NCBI RefSeq assembly: GCF_030373185.1
Contig: NZ_JAUCZH010000004.1
Span: forward strand, 124,001-188,000
Length of the DNA stretch: 64,000 nt
Direction of reading: 5' to 3'
Source of the DNA: Tabrizicola sp.
Lineage (GTDB): Bacteria > Pseudomonadota > Alphaproteobacteria > Rhodobacterales > Rhodobacteraceae
Part shown: piece after piece, positions 34,595 through 44,028 of the stretch
Numbering within the stretch: the first letter of the stretch is position 1
Layout: the number at the start of each line of letters is the position of its first letter
Position numbers and translations under genes: made by a program
The notes under the pieces: model-generated
What the model was told of the DNA's origin: nothing
Database searches by the model: none
What the model saw: only the letters and a program-made list of their open reading frames with translations

Positions 34595-34801
34595 TCTGCT
34601 TCAGACCGCCCCATGATCTGACCAAAGAAACCCACCCTGATGCAACCGGGTTGACTGCCACGTTGCTCTGTTGAAGGAATGGGCGGGTGTGGCGGGCGTC
34701 TGTAACACGTCGTCGTGCCTGATGCTGCGCCGCACATGTCTGAGTTTTGGGGTCGACAGGCCCCACCGGTGCTGTTGACACCCCCGATGCAGGAGCGTGC
34801 G

Positions 34802-35209
34802 ATGCTGGCTGACCTTCCCAACCACTACTTTCGGGTGCGTGAAAACGGGGCTGCAGTCTTTCGCATCAGCACCGAGAACCGCCAGCGTCGGATCGAAATG
34901 GATGAGATCGCGACGGTGAGCGTGCGCAATGGCAACATCAAGCCTCATGGCGATACCAAGTTGAGCGCTGCCGATCTTCAGGCCATCGGCGACTGGCTGG
35001 CCGCGCGCCAGTCGCAGCTTGCCGCGCGCGAGGTGGACGACATCCTGCGTGCGGTGGATCATATGAACCTGACGACCCAATGGGCGCAATCGCGCGCGAC
35101 CGATGCACAACTGGACGCCGTAACGGACGCACTTTTGCTGGCGATGCACGATCTGCGGACGATGCTGGTGCGCAAGAAGGCCGATCGGCTGGGCCGGGCC
35201 GACACCTGA
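34802..35209 (+). CDS. Conserved hypothetical protein
   Basis: This 135-residue protein has an N-terminal part (PNHYFRVRENGAAVFRIST followed by MDEIATVSVRNGNIKPHG) that looks like a small beta domain, and a helical remainder (DDILRAVDHMNLTTQWAQS). No catalytic motif is visible. I do not recognise a named family. ATG 34802 is favoured because upstream codons to 34715 look non-conserved. Its stop faces the convergent ferredoxin gene. Confidence 0.65.
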   Translation: MLADLPNHYFRVRENGAAVFRISTENRQRRIEMDEIATVSVRNGNIKPHGDTKLSAADLQAIGDWLAARQSQLAAREVDDILRAVDHMNLTTQWAQSRATDAQLDAVTDALLLAMHDLRTMLVRKKADRLGRADT

Positions 35210-35269
35210 TAAGCCGGAGGCTGCGCATATTGCAGACCGCGAGCCGGGAACCTGACGGCCCGGCCCTTG

Positions 35270-35707
<438 letters not shown>

Positions 35708-35709
35708 CA

Positions 35710-36129
35710 ATGATCGATCTGCCACCTTCCCGACCCCGGCCCCCGATATCCGGACCCGCAACATCCTGGCCGCGCCCGCCGCGGGCGCTGCCAGCCGCGC
35801 GTCTGGTGGAACCGCCTGCCGGGGCGCGGGTGACGGTGGCGGGGCTGGTGCTGGTGCGGCAACGGCCCGGGACGGCGAAAGGGGTGATCTTCGTCACGCT
35901 GGAGGATGAGACCGGCACCTGCAATGTCGTGGTCTGGGCGAAGGTCTACGAACGCTTTCGCCGGGCGGTCATCGCCGGGCGGCTTTTGCGCGTGACCGGG
36001 CGGCTTCAGCGCGAGGCTGGGGTGGTGCATGTGGTGGCCGACCTGATCGAGGATCTGTCACCGCTGCTGGACCGCCTGCTGGACCCCGGCTTTCGCCATG
36101 ATGGCGCCCGCGCGGGCGACCAGCCGTAG
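35710..36129 (+). pseudogene. dnaE2: Remnant of error-prone DNA polymerase DnaE2 (C-terminal OB domain only)
   Basis: The 139-codon frame carries [20 protein letters not shown] followed by [20 protein letters not shown], the C-terminal nucleic-acid-binding OB fold of DnaE2, which is about 1,000 residues when complete. PHP, polymerase and finger domains are absent. The start lies just behind a perfect LexA box with no room for a normal ribosome-binding site, so promoter and 3' end of a former imuA-imuB-dnaE2 cassette appear to be joined by one large deletion. A translated OB-fold peptide is possible but unlikely to be functional. Confidence 0.82.
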
Positions 36130-36184
36130 CGCCTCTGAAACCCAACGCAGGTTTCGCAAGATTGCCGCAGTGCAATCGGCACGC

Positions 36185-36213
36185 AAAAGGGCGGCACCCT
36201 CGGGAGCCGCCCC
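36185..36213 (-). terminator. Rho-independent terminator behind degP
   Basis: Read on the minus strand, GGGCGGC and GCCGCCC form a 7-bp stem around a ten-base TCCCGAGGGT spacer, followed by TTTT. It starts about 20 bases after the degP stop, as expected for the end of the rpiA-gor-hflKC-degP run. Confidence 0.8.
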
Positions 36214-36233
36214 TTGCAGACAGTTCCAGACGG

Positions 36234-37685
36234 TCAGTTGATCGACAGGGCGACAAAGCGCGGATCACCCCCGCGACGGACCAAAAGCAGGATCGACTTG
36301 CGCCCTGCCGCCTTGGCAGCGGCGATCCTGTCTTCAATATCCTGCAAGCGCGCCACGCGCTGCTGGCCCGCCTCAGTGATCAGATCACCTTCGCGCAGAC
36401 CCTTGGTAAAAGCCTCAGAGGCCGGATCGACAGCGGTCACCATAAGCCCTTCGACCGAGGCGTCCAGACCCAGACGACTGCGAATGTCGTCATCCAGCGG
36501 CGCCAGTGTCAGGCCCAGCATCTCCATCTCGCGCGGGGCTTCCGGCGCGGGGGAAGATGCCGGCATCGCTGTCGCCTCGGCCTCTTCACGGCGGCCAAGC
36601 GTGACCTTCAAGGTCTCGGTCCGGCCATTGCGCATGACGATGACCGGCACAGCCTCTCCGATCGGGGCATCTGCAACGCGGCGGGTCAGATCGCCGGCAT
36701 CGTTGACCGGCTGACCATCAAAGCGGGTGATCACGTCGCGCGGCAGGATCCCGGCGTCCTTGGCCGGACCATCCGGCACATCGGAGACCAGCGCGCCGGT
36801 CGCTTCAGCCAGACCAAGGGATTCGGCGATTTCCGGGGTCATGTCCTGAATCCGCACACCAAGCCAGCCGCGCCGGGTTTCCCCGAACTGCTTCAGCTGA
36901 TCCACAACCTTGGTGACCACGTTCGAGGCCATCGAAAACCCGATCCCGATCGACCCGCCATTCGGCGACAGAATCGCGGTGTTCACCCCGATGACCTGCC
37001 CGTCCATGTTGAACAACGGCCCGCCCGAGTTGCCCCGGTTGATCGCCGCATCCGTCTGAAGGTAATCGTCATACGTCCCCGAAAGTTCCCGCCCACGGGC
37101 GGAAACGATCCCGGCACTGACCGAAAAGCCCTGACCCAGCGGGTTGCCCATTGCCATCACCCAATCGCCCACGCGCATCAGGTCGGAATTGCCAAAGGTC
37201 ACGAAGGGCAACGGTTCGCCCGCCTCGACCTTCAAAAGCGCGATATCTGTCTTGGGGTCGGTACCGATCAGCTTCGCCGGAAGCTTCTTGCCCGAGAAGA
37301 ATTCGATGGTGATCTCATCTGCGCCCTCGATCACATGGTTGTTCGTGACAATGAAGCCATCTTCCGAGATCACGAAGCCTGACCCAAGCGCCTCGGACCG
37401 TTGCGGCCCACGGTCACCGCGATTGTTGAAATCCTCAAAGAAATCCTCGAACGGGCTGCCTTCCGGCACCATCGGCATCCCGTTGGCAGGCCCGGCAATC
37501 ATGGCGCTGGTGGTGATATTGACCACCGAGGGGCTGATCTCCTGGGCGAGGTCGGCAAAACTTTCCGGCGCGCCGAAGGCCTGCGCCTCGTCCACCGGGG
37601 CAAGGCTTAGCCCAAGCCCCAGAACAAGCGCCAGAAGCGTGCTGGACCGCAGCGCAGTCCGGATCGAAGGTGTAAGATCTGGCAC
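36234..37685 (-). CDS. degP: DegP/HtrA (Do) family periplasmic serine protease
   Basis: This 483-residue protease/chaperone has a signal peptide (about 1-36, ending in AQA), a trypsin-like domain with triad His117 (NNHV), Asp147 (TDIALL) and Ser220 (GNSGGP), and two PDZ domains (about 275-375 and 385-480). It degrades or refolds misfolded envelope proteins. The loop with GMPMVPEGSPFEDFFEDF matches DegP's LA loop. It follows hflC and the DUF2065 gene, so envelope protein quality-control genes are grouped. A strong terminator lies behind it. Confidence 0.93.
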   Translation of the reverse strand: MPDLTPSIRTALRSSTLLALVLGLGLSLAPVDEAQAFGAPESFADLAQEISPSVVNITTSAMIAGPANGMPMVPEGSPFEDFFEDFNNRGDRGPQRSEALGSGFVISEDGFIVTNNHVIEGADEITIEFFSGKKLPAKLIGTDPKTDIALLKVEAGEPLPFVTFGNSDLMRVGDWVMAMGNPLGQGFSVSAGIVSARGRELSGTYDDYLQTDAAINRGNSGGPLFNMDGQVIGVNTAILSPNGGSIGIGFSMASNVVTKVVDQLKQFGETRRGWLGVRIQDMTPEIAESLGLAEATGALVSDVPDGPAKDAGILPRDVITRFDGQPVNDAGDLTRRVADAPIGEAVPVIVMRNGRTETLKVTLGRREEAEATAMPASSPAPEAPREMEMLGLTLAPLDDDIRSRLGLDASVEGLMVTAVDPASEAFTKGLREGDLITEAGQQRVARLQDIEDRIAAAKAAGRKSILLLVRRGGDPRFVALSIN

Positions 37686-37827
37686 GATGCAAACTCCTGT
37701 TCATCGTTCGGTCGGGAAGCTGAAGGCATACGAACCGCACGCCTGTCCCGGATGTCACCACAGTTAGTGAACGCTGCGCGCATTGCAAACCCTGCGACAC
37801 CCCCTCAAGGGGATGTGAAGGAATTTG

Positions 37828-38016
37828 TCACCCGCCGCGCACCAGCCACACCAGAAGCACACCCAACGCCAGCGCGCCAAGGCCAATCTGGCGACGCCGT
37901 TCCGGGCTGAGGGAGGCCAAGAGCCGCAGCGCATCCTCAACGCGACGAGGGGCCAGTGCAAGCACCAGCCCCTCGATTGCAAGCACCAACCCGATGGCCA
38001 GAACCACAAAGCTCAT
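37828..38016 (-). CDS. DUF2065 small membrane protein
   Basis: This 62-residue protein has two hydrophobic segments (about 3-20 and 43-60) joined by an Arg-rich loop (PRRVEDALRLLASLSPERRR), the layout of DUF2065. Family members usually sit behind hflC, as here, where it overlaps hflC by ATGA. Function is unknown; a minor role with the HflKC complex is suggested only by position. Confidence 0.87.
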   Translation of the reverse strand: MSFVVLAIGLVLAIEGLVLALAPRRVEDALRLLASLSPERRRQIGLGALALGVLLVWLVRGG

Positions 38017-38927
38017 GGCGCGGCGGGAACCAGATCCGAGGCAGCCGGACCCGGCCGCAATTCCGGTGCGGTGTCGGTGCGCAGATAGTCGAAGAACTTG
38101 CTGTCAGGCTGCATAACGATGCTGGAGTTGTTGCCTTTCAGCGAGACTTCATAGGCCGTCAGCGACCGGATGAAGGAAAAGAACTCCGGATCGCGGCCAA
38201 ACGCATCTGCCAGCACACGGTTCCGTTCAGCGTCAGCCTCACCGCGGATGACTTCGGCCTTGCGGCGCGCATCCGAGGTGAGTTCGACCACCGTCCGGTC
38301 TGCCGATGCCCGCACCCTTTGCGCCGCTTCGCCACCGCGGGCGATTTCGTCAGCCGCTTCGCGTTCACGTTCGGCGCGCATCCGGGCAAAGGTTGCCTCA
38401 AGGTTCTGTTCCGGCAGATCGGTCCGGGTCAGACGCACGTCGATGACCTCGATCCCAAGGTTCGACGCCTGACGACGCGCGATGTCGCGGATCTGGTTCA
38501 TCAGGCCGGTCCGGTCTTCCGACAGCACCCGGTTGGACGGCACCGAACCCAGCACTTCCTGAATGGCGGGGTTCACGATCCCCTCCAGCCGGCGCAGGGC
38601 CTGCACTTCACCGCCGGTTCCGACGGCTTCACGAAACTCTACCAGATCGACGATCCGCCAGCGCGAGAAGGCATCCACCACCAGACGGCGGTCGTCCAGC
38701 ATGGTGACTTCAAGCGGCGTGGTCTGAAGACCAAGGATACGGTCTTCGTAGTAGACAACTTCCTGTATGAACGGCAGTTTGAAGCCGAGGCCGGCATCTT
38801 CCTTGACCTGCGCCACCTGCCCGAATTGCAGGACCAGCGCCTTTTTCCGCTCATCCACGATAAAGATCGACGACAAGGCGATGACGGCAACAATCACCAG
38901 TGCCGGAATGATATACATCGCGCGCAT
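38013..38927 (-). CDS. hflC: HflC, SPFH-domain protease modulator
   Basis: This 304-residue protein has an N-terminal membrane anchor (about 4-24) and an SPFH/band-7 domain with VVDAFSRWRIVD and IEVIDVRLTRTDLPEQNLEA. A coiled coil rich in Arg/Glu/Ala (AEREREAADEIARGGEAAQR) precedes the tail. HflC pairs with HflK in a cage around FtsH at the inner membrane. It begins on the last base of hflK and overlaps the DUF2065 gene. Confidence 0.93.
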   Translation of the reverse strand: MRAMYIIPALVIVAVIALSSIFIVDERKKALVLQFGQVAQVKEDAGLGFKLPFIQEVVYYEDRILGLQTTPLEVTMLDDRRLVVDAFSRWRIVDLVEFREAVGTGGEVQALRRLEGIVNPAIQEVLGSVPSNRVLSEDRTGLMNQIRDIARRQASNLGIEVIDVRLTRTDLPEQNLEATFARMRAEREREAADEIARGGEAAQRVRASADRTVVELTSDARRKAEVIRGEADAERNRVLADAFGRDPEFFSFIRSLTAYEVSLKGNNSSIVMQPDSKFFDYLRTDTAPELRPGPAASDLVPAAP

Positions 38928-40117
38928 CAGTTGGTTCCTCCCGTCGTGGCGGCAGCGCCCTGCTGGGCGGACCGGCCAAGTTCGTTCAACGGCAGATAGG
39001 GAACGACGCCCTGTCCTGCCTCGCCACCGGACACGCCATCAAGGATCACCTTGTTCATGCCGCCAAGAACCCGTTCCATGGTTTCGAGATACAGGCGGCG
39101 GCGGGTCACCTCGGGTGACTTGATGTATTCATCATAGACCGAGACGAAGCGCGCGGCTTCACCCTGCGCCGAGTTCACGGCCTGGGCGCGGTAGGCTTCG
39201 GCTTCTTCTTCCAGCTGAGCCGCCGCACCACGAGCGCCTGCGGTCACCCGGTTGGCATAGGCATCCGCCTCTTTCTCAAGCGTGTCGCGCTGCTGCTGTG
39301 CTGCCTGCACTTCGCGGAAGGCATCGATCACCTCACGCGGGGGCTGGGCGCGTTGCAGGTTGACGCGGATCACATTGATGCCCGCGTTGTAGCTGTCCAG
39401 CGTGCCTTGCACCGCCGTCTGCACATCGGCCGCGATCACACCGCGGTCACGGTTCAGGATCGGTGAAAGTTCAGACCGGGCCACGATGTCGCGCATGGCG
39501 CTTTCGCTGACCGCGCGGATGGTGTCTTCGGGGTCTGCAAGGTTGAACAGGTAACCTTCCGGGTCAGCGATGTTCCAGACCACCTGAAAGCCGATGTCGA
39601 CGATGTTCTGGTCGCGCGTCAGCATCAGGCCGGACTCGTTGCCACCGGAACTGATCCCGATGTCGGTTGTCCGTTCGCCGGTCACCTGCACCTTTTCAAA
39701 GGTCACCACGGGCCAAGGCGCGAAGTTCAGGCCCGGATTGCCGATGCCAGCACTTTCGCCAAGGAACAGCTCGACCGAACGTTCTTCCGGTCTGACCGTG
39801 TAAAAGGACATGAAGCCCCATGCCGCGATCAGCGCCAGCACCCCAAGGGCCACGCCCTGCCGGGTAACGACCGGACCGCCAGAGCTGCCGCCCGGCCCCC
39901 CGCCACCACCACCGCCCATGCCGCCGCGACCGCGCCCGCCCATCAGCACGCGCAGTTGTTCCTGCCCGCGCTTCATCAACTGGTCAATCTCGGGGATCTG
40001 GGGGCCGGGTTCGCCACGACGTCCGCCGCGACGGTCGTCTTCGTCATCCTTGCCCCCGTTCCGGTCGTCACCGCCCGAGCCGCCACCGCCGCCCCAGGGA
40101 CCGCCACTACCTGCCAT
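38927..40117 (-). CDS. hflK: HflK, SPFH-domain protease modulator
   Basis: This 396-residue protein has a glycine-rich cytoplasmic N-terminus (GGSGGDDRNGGKDDEDDRRGG), a membrane segment (about 87-106), and an SPFH domain (SVELFLGE, NIVDIGFQVVWNIAD, GVIAADVQTAVQGTLD). A coiled coil (QRDTLEKEADAYANRVTAGA) leads to the C-terminal tail. It forms the HflKC complex with the next gene. Its start is about 90 bases behind gor. Confidence 0.93.
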   Translation of the reverse strand: MAGSGGPWGGGGGSGGDDRNGGKDDEDDRRGGRRGEPGPQIPEIDQLMKRGQEQLRVLMGGRGRGGMGGGGGGGPGGSSGGPVVTRQGVALGVLALIAAWGFMSFYTVRPEERSVELFLGESAGIGNPGLNFAPWPVVTFEKVQVTGERTTDIGISSGGNESGLMLTRDQNIVDIGFQVVWNIADPEGYLFNLADPEDTIRAVSESAMRDIVARSELSPILNRDRGVIAADVQTAVQGTLDSYNAGINVIRVNLQRAQPPREVIDAFREVQAAQQQRDTLEKEADAYANRVTAGARGAAAQLEEEAEAYRAQAVNSAQGEAARFVSVYDEYIKSPEVTRRRLYLETMERVLGGMNKVILDGVSGGEAGQGVVPYLPLNELGRSAQQGAAATTGGTN

Positions 40118-40207
40118 CGATCAGAACCTCTCTTTTAGTATCTCACCTTAGCTGGTCATTCTGGCCGCAAAATCAAGCAGCCATCATGCCACAGCCACGT
40201 TTCTTCC

Positions 40208-41566
40208 TCAGGCGCTTCTTGTGGGTTTGCGCATTGTAACCAGTTCTTCTGACATTGTGGGATGCACCGCACAGGTGCGGTCGAAATCCTCTTTCGTGGC
40301 CCCCATGCGGATCGCTATCGCCGCAAGCTGGATCATCTCGCCGGCCTCGGGTGCGACGATATGGCAACCAAGAACCTTTCGCGTCGTCTGACTGACAATC
40401 AGTTTCATCATCACCCGGTCCGGCCGCCCGGCAAATGCCGTCCGCATCGGCCGGAACGCCGTGGCATAGACCTCGATCGGCTCCTGATCCCGCGCGGCTT
40501 CCTCGGTCATGCCGACCGAGCCCATCTCGGGCTGGGTGAAGACGGCCGAGGCGACAAGTTCATGATCAAACGCGGTTGGTTTGCCGCCGAACACCGTATC
40601 GGCAAAGGCGTGGCCTTCGCGGATCGCGACCGGGGTCAGATTGATCCGGCCGGTGACATCGCCGACGGCAAAGACCGACGGCACCGCGGTCTGGCTGAAC
40701 CGATCAACCGCGATCTGGCCCTGACGGCCGATGCCGACGCCCAGGGCTTCCAGACCCAGGCCCTGTGTGTTGGGCCGCCGCCCGGTTGCATACATCACCA
40801 GATCGAATTCGCGTTCGGTCCCGTCGGTAGCCACGACGCGGATGCCGCCATGGGTCTTTTCCAGCCGCATCACATCGGTGCCGGTGTGGATCAGGATCCC
40901 GTCAGCCTGCATCGCGGTCGCCACATGGCCGCGCGCTTCGTCATCAAAGCCGCGCAGGATCTGCGCGCCCCGGTAGAACTGGCATACCTCAACCCCCAAA
41001 CCATTGAGGATACACGCGAATTCGCTGGCGATGTATCCGCCGCCCACAACAAGCGCCCGCTTGGGCAAGGCATCCAGATGGAACATATCGTTCGAAGTCA
41101 CCGCAAGTTCGGCTCCTGGGAAATCAGGCACGAAAGGTTGGCCGCCTGTCGCGATCAGGATATGCCTGGCGCTGAACTCTTCCCCGCTGGCCAGCCGGAC
41201 CCGGTGCGCATCGACCAGCGTCGCCCGCGCGTCATGGATGGTGACCCCAGCGGTCTTCAACGTATCGCGATAGGCACCTTCCAGCCGGTCAAGCTCCGCT
41301 TCAAGCCGGTTGCGAAAGGCCATCCAGTCAAACCCGGCCTGATCGACCGCCCAGCCATAGGAGCGGGCGTCTTCGAAAATGGACGGGAACCCGCTGGCGA
41401 AAACCATCAGCTTTTTCGGTACGCAACCCCGGATGACACAGGTGCCGCCCATCCGGCTTTCTTCGGCCAGACCGACCTTTGCACCCCAGTCGGCCGCCGC
41501 CACGCGCGCAGCACGAACCCCACCGGACCCGCCGCCGATCACGAAAAGATCGTAGTCAAAACTCAA
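40208..41566 (-). CDS. gor: Glutathione-disulfide reductase
   Basis: This 452-residue FAD enzyme reduces oxidised glutathione with NADPH. FAD loop GGGSGGVRAARVAA is near the start, the redox pair is Cys43/Cys48 in GGTCVIRGCVPKK, and the active-site His is in CAVHPTMSEE near the C-terminus. GGGYIASEFACILNGLG binds NADPH. Length and motifs fit Gor rather than lipoamide dehydrogenase. It starts 4 bases after rpiA. Confidence 0.92.
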   Translation of the reverse strand: MSFDYDLFVIGGGSGGVRAARVAAADWGAKVGLAEESRMGGTCVIRGCVPKKLMVFASGFPSIFEDARSYGWAVDQAGFDWMAFRNRLEAELDRLEGAYRDTLKTAGVTIHDARATLVDAHRVRLASGEEFSARHILIATGGQPFVPDFPGAELAVTSNDMFHLDALPKRALVVGGGYIASEFACILNGLGVEVCQFYRGAQILRGFDDEARGHVATAMQADGILIHTGTDVMRLEKTHGGIRVVATDGTEREFDLVMYATGRRPNTQGLGLEALGVGIGRQGQIAVDRFSQTAVPSVFAVGDVTGRINLTPVAIREGHAFADTVFGGKPTAFDHELVASAVFTQPEMGSVGMTEEAARDQEPIEVYATAFRPMRTAFAGRPDRVMMKLIVSQTTRKVLGCHIVAPEAGEMIQLAAIAIRMGATKEDFDRTCAVHPTMSEELVTMRKPTRSA

Positions 41567-41570
41567 CCGA

Positions 41571-42359
41571 TCATTCCCCCAGGTCAGCGAAGATATTCGC
41601 GCTTTGGGCCAGATCGACCGTCGTATCCTCGACCCTGCCGGAATTGATGTCGCGCACCGTCACCCGACCGTCACCGTTGCCGATCACCACGATGTCGCAG
41701 ATGTCGATGAACAGCCCGTTTTCCACCACGCCCGGAATCTGGTTCAGCACCAGCGCCAGTTGCCGCGGGTTGCCGATCCGCTTCAGGTGCAAGTCGAGAA
41801 TGTAATTGCCGCCATCAGTCTTCAGGGGCTTGCCGCGGTTGAGCCGGACCTTCACTTCGCGGTTCAGGACATCAAGGCTGAACAGCGTTTCCTCGATCAG
41901 CGCCTTGGTGGTTTGCCAGCCGAACGGGATCACTTCGACCGGCAGGGGAAACGCGCCCAGTTGCGCCACTTCTTTTGCCGCATCCGCAATCACGACCATC
42001 CGGTCCGAGGCGGTGGCGACGATCTTTTCCTGTAGCAGCGCAGCGCCACCGCCCTTGATCAGGTTCAGATTTGGGTCGAATTCGTCCGTGCCGTCGATTG
42101 TCAGATCGAGCCATCTGACATCATCAAGCGCCATGACCGGCACGCCCAGATCCCGCGCAAGATCGGCAGTCCGCTTTGAAGTGGCAACCGTCGTGACCTT
42201 CAGACCATCGTTGCGGATACGTTCGGCCAGACACCGCACCATCCAGGCGGCTGTGGACCCGGTTCCCAGCCCCAGCTTCATTCCGTTCTCGACAAAGTCC
42301 ACCGACCGGCGCGCTGCGGCATATTTGGCCTTGTCGATAGGCGAAAGCTCAGCGGTCAT
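41571..42359 (-). CDS. rpiA: Ribose-5-phosphate isomerase A
   Basis: This 262-residue enzyme interconverts ribose-5-phosphate and ribulose-5-phosphate. GLGTGSTAAWMV, IDGTDEFDPNLNLIKGGGAA and LQEKIVA are the conserved phosphate- and sugar-binding segments, with active Asp residues in DGTDEFD. ATG 42359 is chosen by family start; the frame upstream to 42431 is not conserved. It leads the rpiA-gor-hflK-hflC-DUF2065-degP run. Confidence 0.92.
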   Translation of the reverse strand: MTAELSPIDKAKYAAARRSVDFVENGMKLGLGTGSTAAWMVRCLAERIRNDGLKVTTVATSKRTADLARDLGVPVMALDDVRWLDLTIDGTDEFDPNLNLIKGGGAALLQEKIVATASDRMVVIADAAKEVAQLGAFPLPVEVIPFGWQTTKALIEETLFSLDVLNREVKVRLNRGKPLKTDGGNYILDLHLKRIGNPRQLALVLNQIPGVVENGLFIDICDIVVIGNGDGRVTVRDINSGRVEDTTVDLAQSANIFADLGE

Positions 42360-42685
42360 GGCAGCACTCCCCTGTTTTTTTCCGGCATAGCGCAAAGGAC
42401 AACCAAGGGCGAGGGGGTTCTGCCAGCGCAACCGCCCCGTAGATCCGGTTTCGGCGGTCTTCCTGGTTCAACCTTCTGCGATCTTGCGGCCCGTATCCGG
42501 CCGCCAGTCGATCGGCCATTGTCAACGTTAGTGACGGCCCGCCGCATGCGCTTGATCTGTCCCCGGCTGGCATTCGCGCATTCAACCGCCCCTTGTCATG
42601 CATGATTGTCTTCAGAGGGTCGCTTTTCGCCCAGCCTCGGGGCAAGACTTGCGCGAGGTTTGCCCATGACGCCCGAAGGTGCCAG
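42360..42685. other. Intergenic region between divergent rpiA and GST genes
   Basis: No gene, RNA or repeat was recognised in this 326-base stretch. It should hold the divergent promoters for the rpiA run and the GST-GST-sdaA run. An AAGG sequence just before 42686 may serve as ribosome-binding site for the first GST. No clear promoter hexamers stand out. Confidence 0.5.
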
Positions 42686-43366
42686 ATGTACAGGCTGCAT
42701 TATGCCCCCGACAACGCTTCCCTGATCATTCGCCTCGTCCTTGACGGGGCCGGGATCCCCTATCGCACAGCGCTGGTCGACCGCGCCAGACGCCAGCAGG
42801 ACAGTCAGGACTACCGGGCGCTGAACCCGACCGGCCTGATCCCGACTCTGGAAACGCCCGTTGGTCCGATTTCCGAGACCGGGGCCATTCTGCTGTGGCT
42901 GTCTGACACCCACAACCTCGGCCCGGCGCTTGGCAGCCCCGACCGGTCGATCTTTCTGCGATGGCTGTTCTTCCTGTCGAACACCGCGCATGCCGACCTG
43001 CGCCAGATCTTCTATCCGCATCAATATTGCCCCGCCGAAGCCCAGGCTGGACATTTCGAAATCATGATCAACCGCATGCAGCAGCACTTCGGCCTTCTCG
43101 ACGATGCAGCCCGGGGACACCCTGGCCTCTTTGCCGCCGCCAGACCGCTGGGTGCATATGTGCTTGCACTGACCCGCTGGGCCGCGCTTTATCCTGTCGA
43201 GGCACCGCGCTGGTTCGACCTTGCCGATTTCCCGACCCTCGCGACCCTTGCCCGGGCGCAAGAGGCGCGCGTGGAAACCCCCGTGATTGCGCGCGCCGAA
43301 GGTCTTGGCGCCCATCCCTTCACCGCGCCCGAACAGCCAAACCCGCCAGAAGGTTCCGTCCTATGA
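42686..43366 (+). CDS. Glutathione S-transferase family protein (first of a pair)
   Basis: This 226-residue protein has a thioredoxin-like N-terminal half (YRLHYAPDNASLIIRLVLDG with NPTGLIPTLETPVGPISET, the cis-Pro and glutathione-binding TGAILLWL region) and a helical C-terminal half. The substrate is unknown. It is followed, with ATGA overlap, by a second GST of the same build, and then by sdaA. Tandem GST genes coupled like this suggest a duplicated pair. Confidence 0.85.
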   Translation: MYRLHYAPDNASLIIRLVLDGAGIPYRTALVDRARRQQDSQDYRALNPTGLIPTLETPVGPISETGAILLWLSDTHNLGPALGSPDRSIFLRWLFFLSNTAHADLRQIFYPHQYCPAEAQAGHFEIMINRMQQHFGLLDDAARGHPGLFAAARPLGAYVLALTRWAALYPVEAPRWFDLADFPTLATLARAQEARVETPVIARAEGLGAHPFTAPEQPNPPEGSVL

Positions 43367-44028
43367 CCCTCACGCTGCATCACGCACCCGATTTCGCCTC
43401 AACCATCGTCCGCCTTGCTCTTGAGGAACTGGAACTGCCCCACACCATCGCCCTTGCCGACATTGAAGGCGGGGCGCTGGCCAGCCCGGATTTCCGGCGG
43501 GTAAATCCTGTCGGGCTGATCCCGGCGCTGGAAACCCCTGACGGCCCGATCTTCGAGACGGCCGCGATCCTGCTTTGGCTGACCGAGCGCACCGGCCGCC
43601 TTGCCCCCGGCCCGAACGAACCGGACCGCGGGGCGTTCCTGTCATGGCTGTTCTTCACCTCGAACGCACTGCACACCTCGGCACTTGCGCTGTTTTACCC
43701 GCACCGCCCGGCGGGCGAGGCGAACACCGACGCCGCCCGTGCTGCGGCCCATGATCAGATCATGGCCCGCCTTGGCCTGATCGAGGCGATGATCGCCGCG
43801 CAGAGCCCGCGATGGCTGTCGGTCGAGCATCCGGGTGTTCTGGGCTACTATATCGGCATTCTGGTTCGCTGGCTGATCCTGCTGCCCCCACCGCCCTACG
43901 GCATCGATCTTGCCGGTTTCCCCAACCTCCGCGCTGTTCTTGCCGCGCATGAGGCACGCCCCGCAGCCCTTCGCGTCGCCATGGCCGATGGCCTTGGCCC
44001 CACCCCTTTCACAAATCCAGGTGCCTGA
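43363..44028 (+). CDS. Glutathione S-transferase family protein (second of a pair)
   Basis: This 221-residue protein aligns with its upstream neighbour: LHHAPDFASTIVRLALEELE, RVNPVGLIPALETPDGPIFE and AAILLWLTERTG. It overlaps the upstream stop by ATGA and its own stop overlaps the sdaA start by one base, so the three genes are coupled. A longer frame from 42961 lies inside the first GST and is rejected. Substrate is unknown. Confidence 0.85.
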   Translation: MTLTLHHAPDFASTIVRLALEELELPHTIALADIEGGALASPDFRRVNPVGLIPALETPDGPIFETAAILLWLTERTGRLAPGPNEPDRGAFLSWLFFTSNALHTSALALFYPHRPAGEANTDAARAAAHDQIMARLGLIEAMIAAQSPRWLSVEHPGVLGYYIGILVRWLILLPPPPYGIDLAGFPNLRAVLAAHEARPAALRVAMADGLGPTPFTNPGA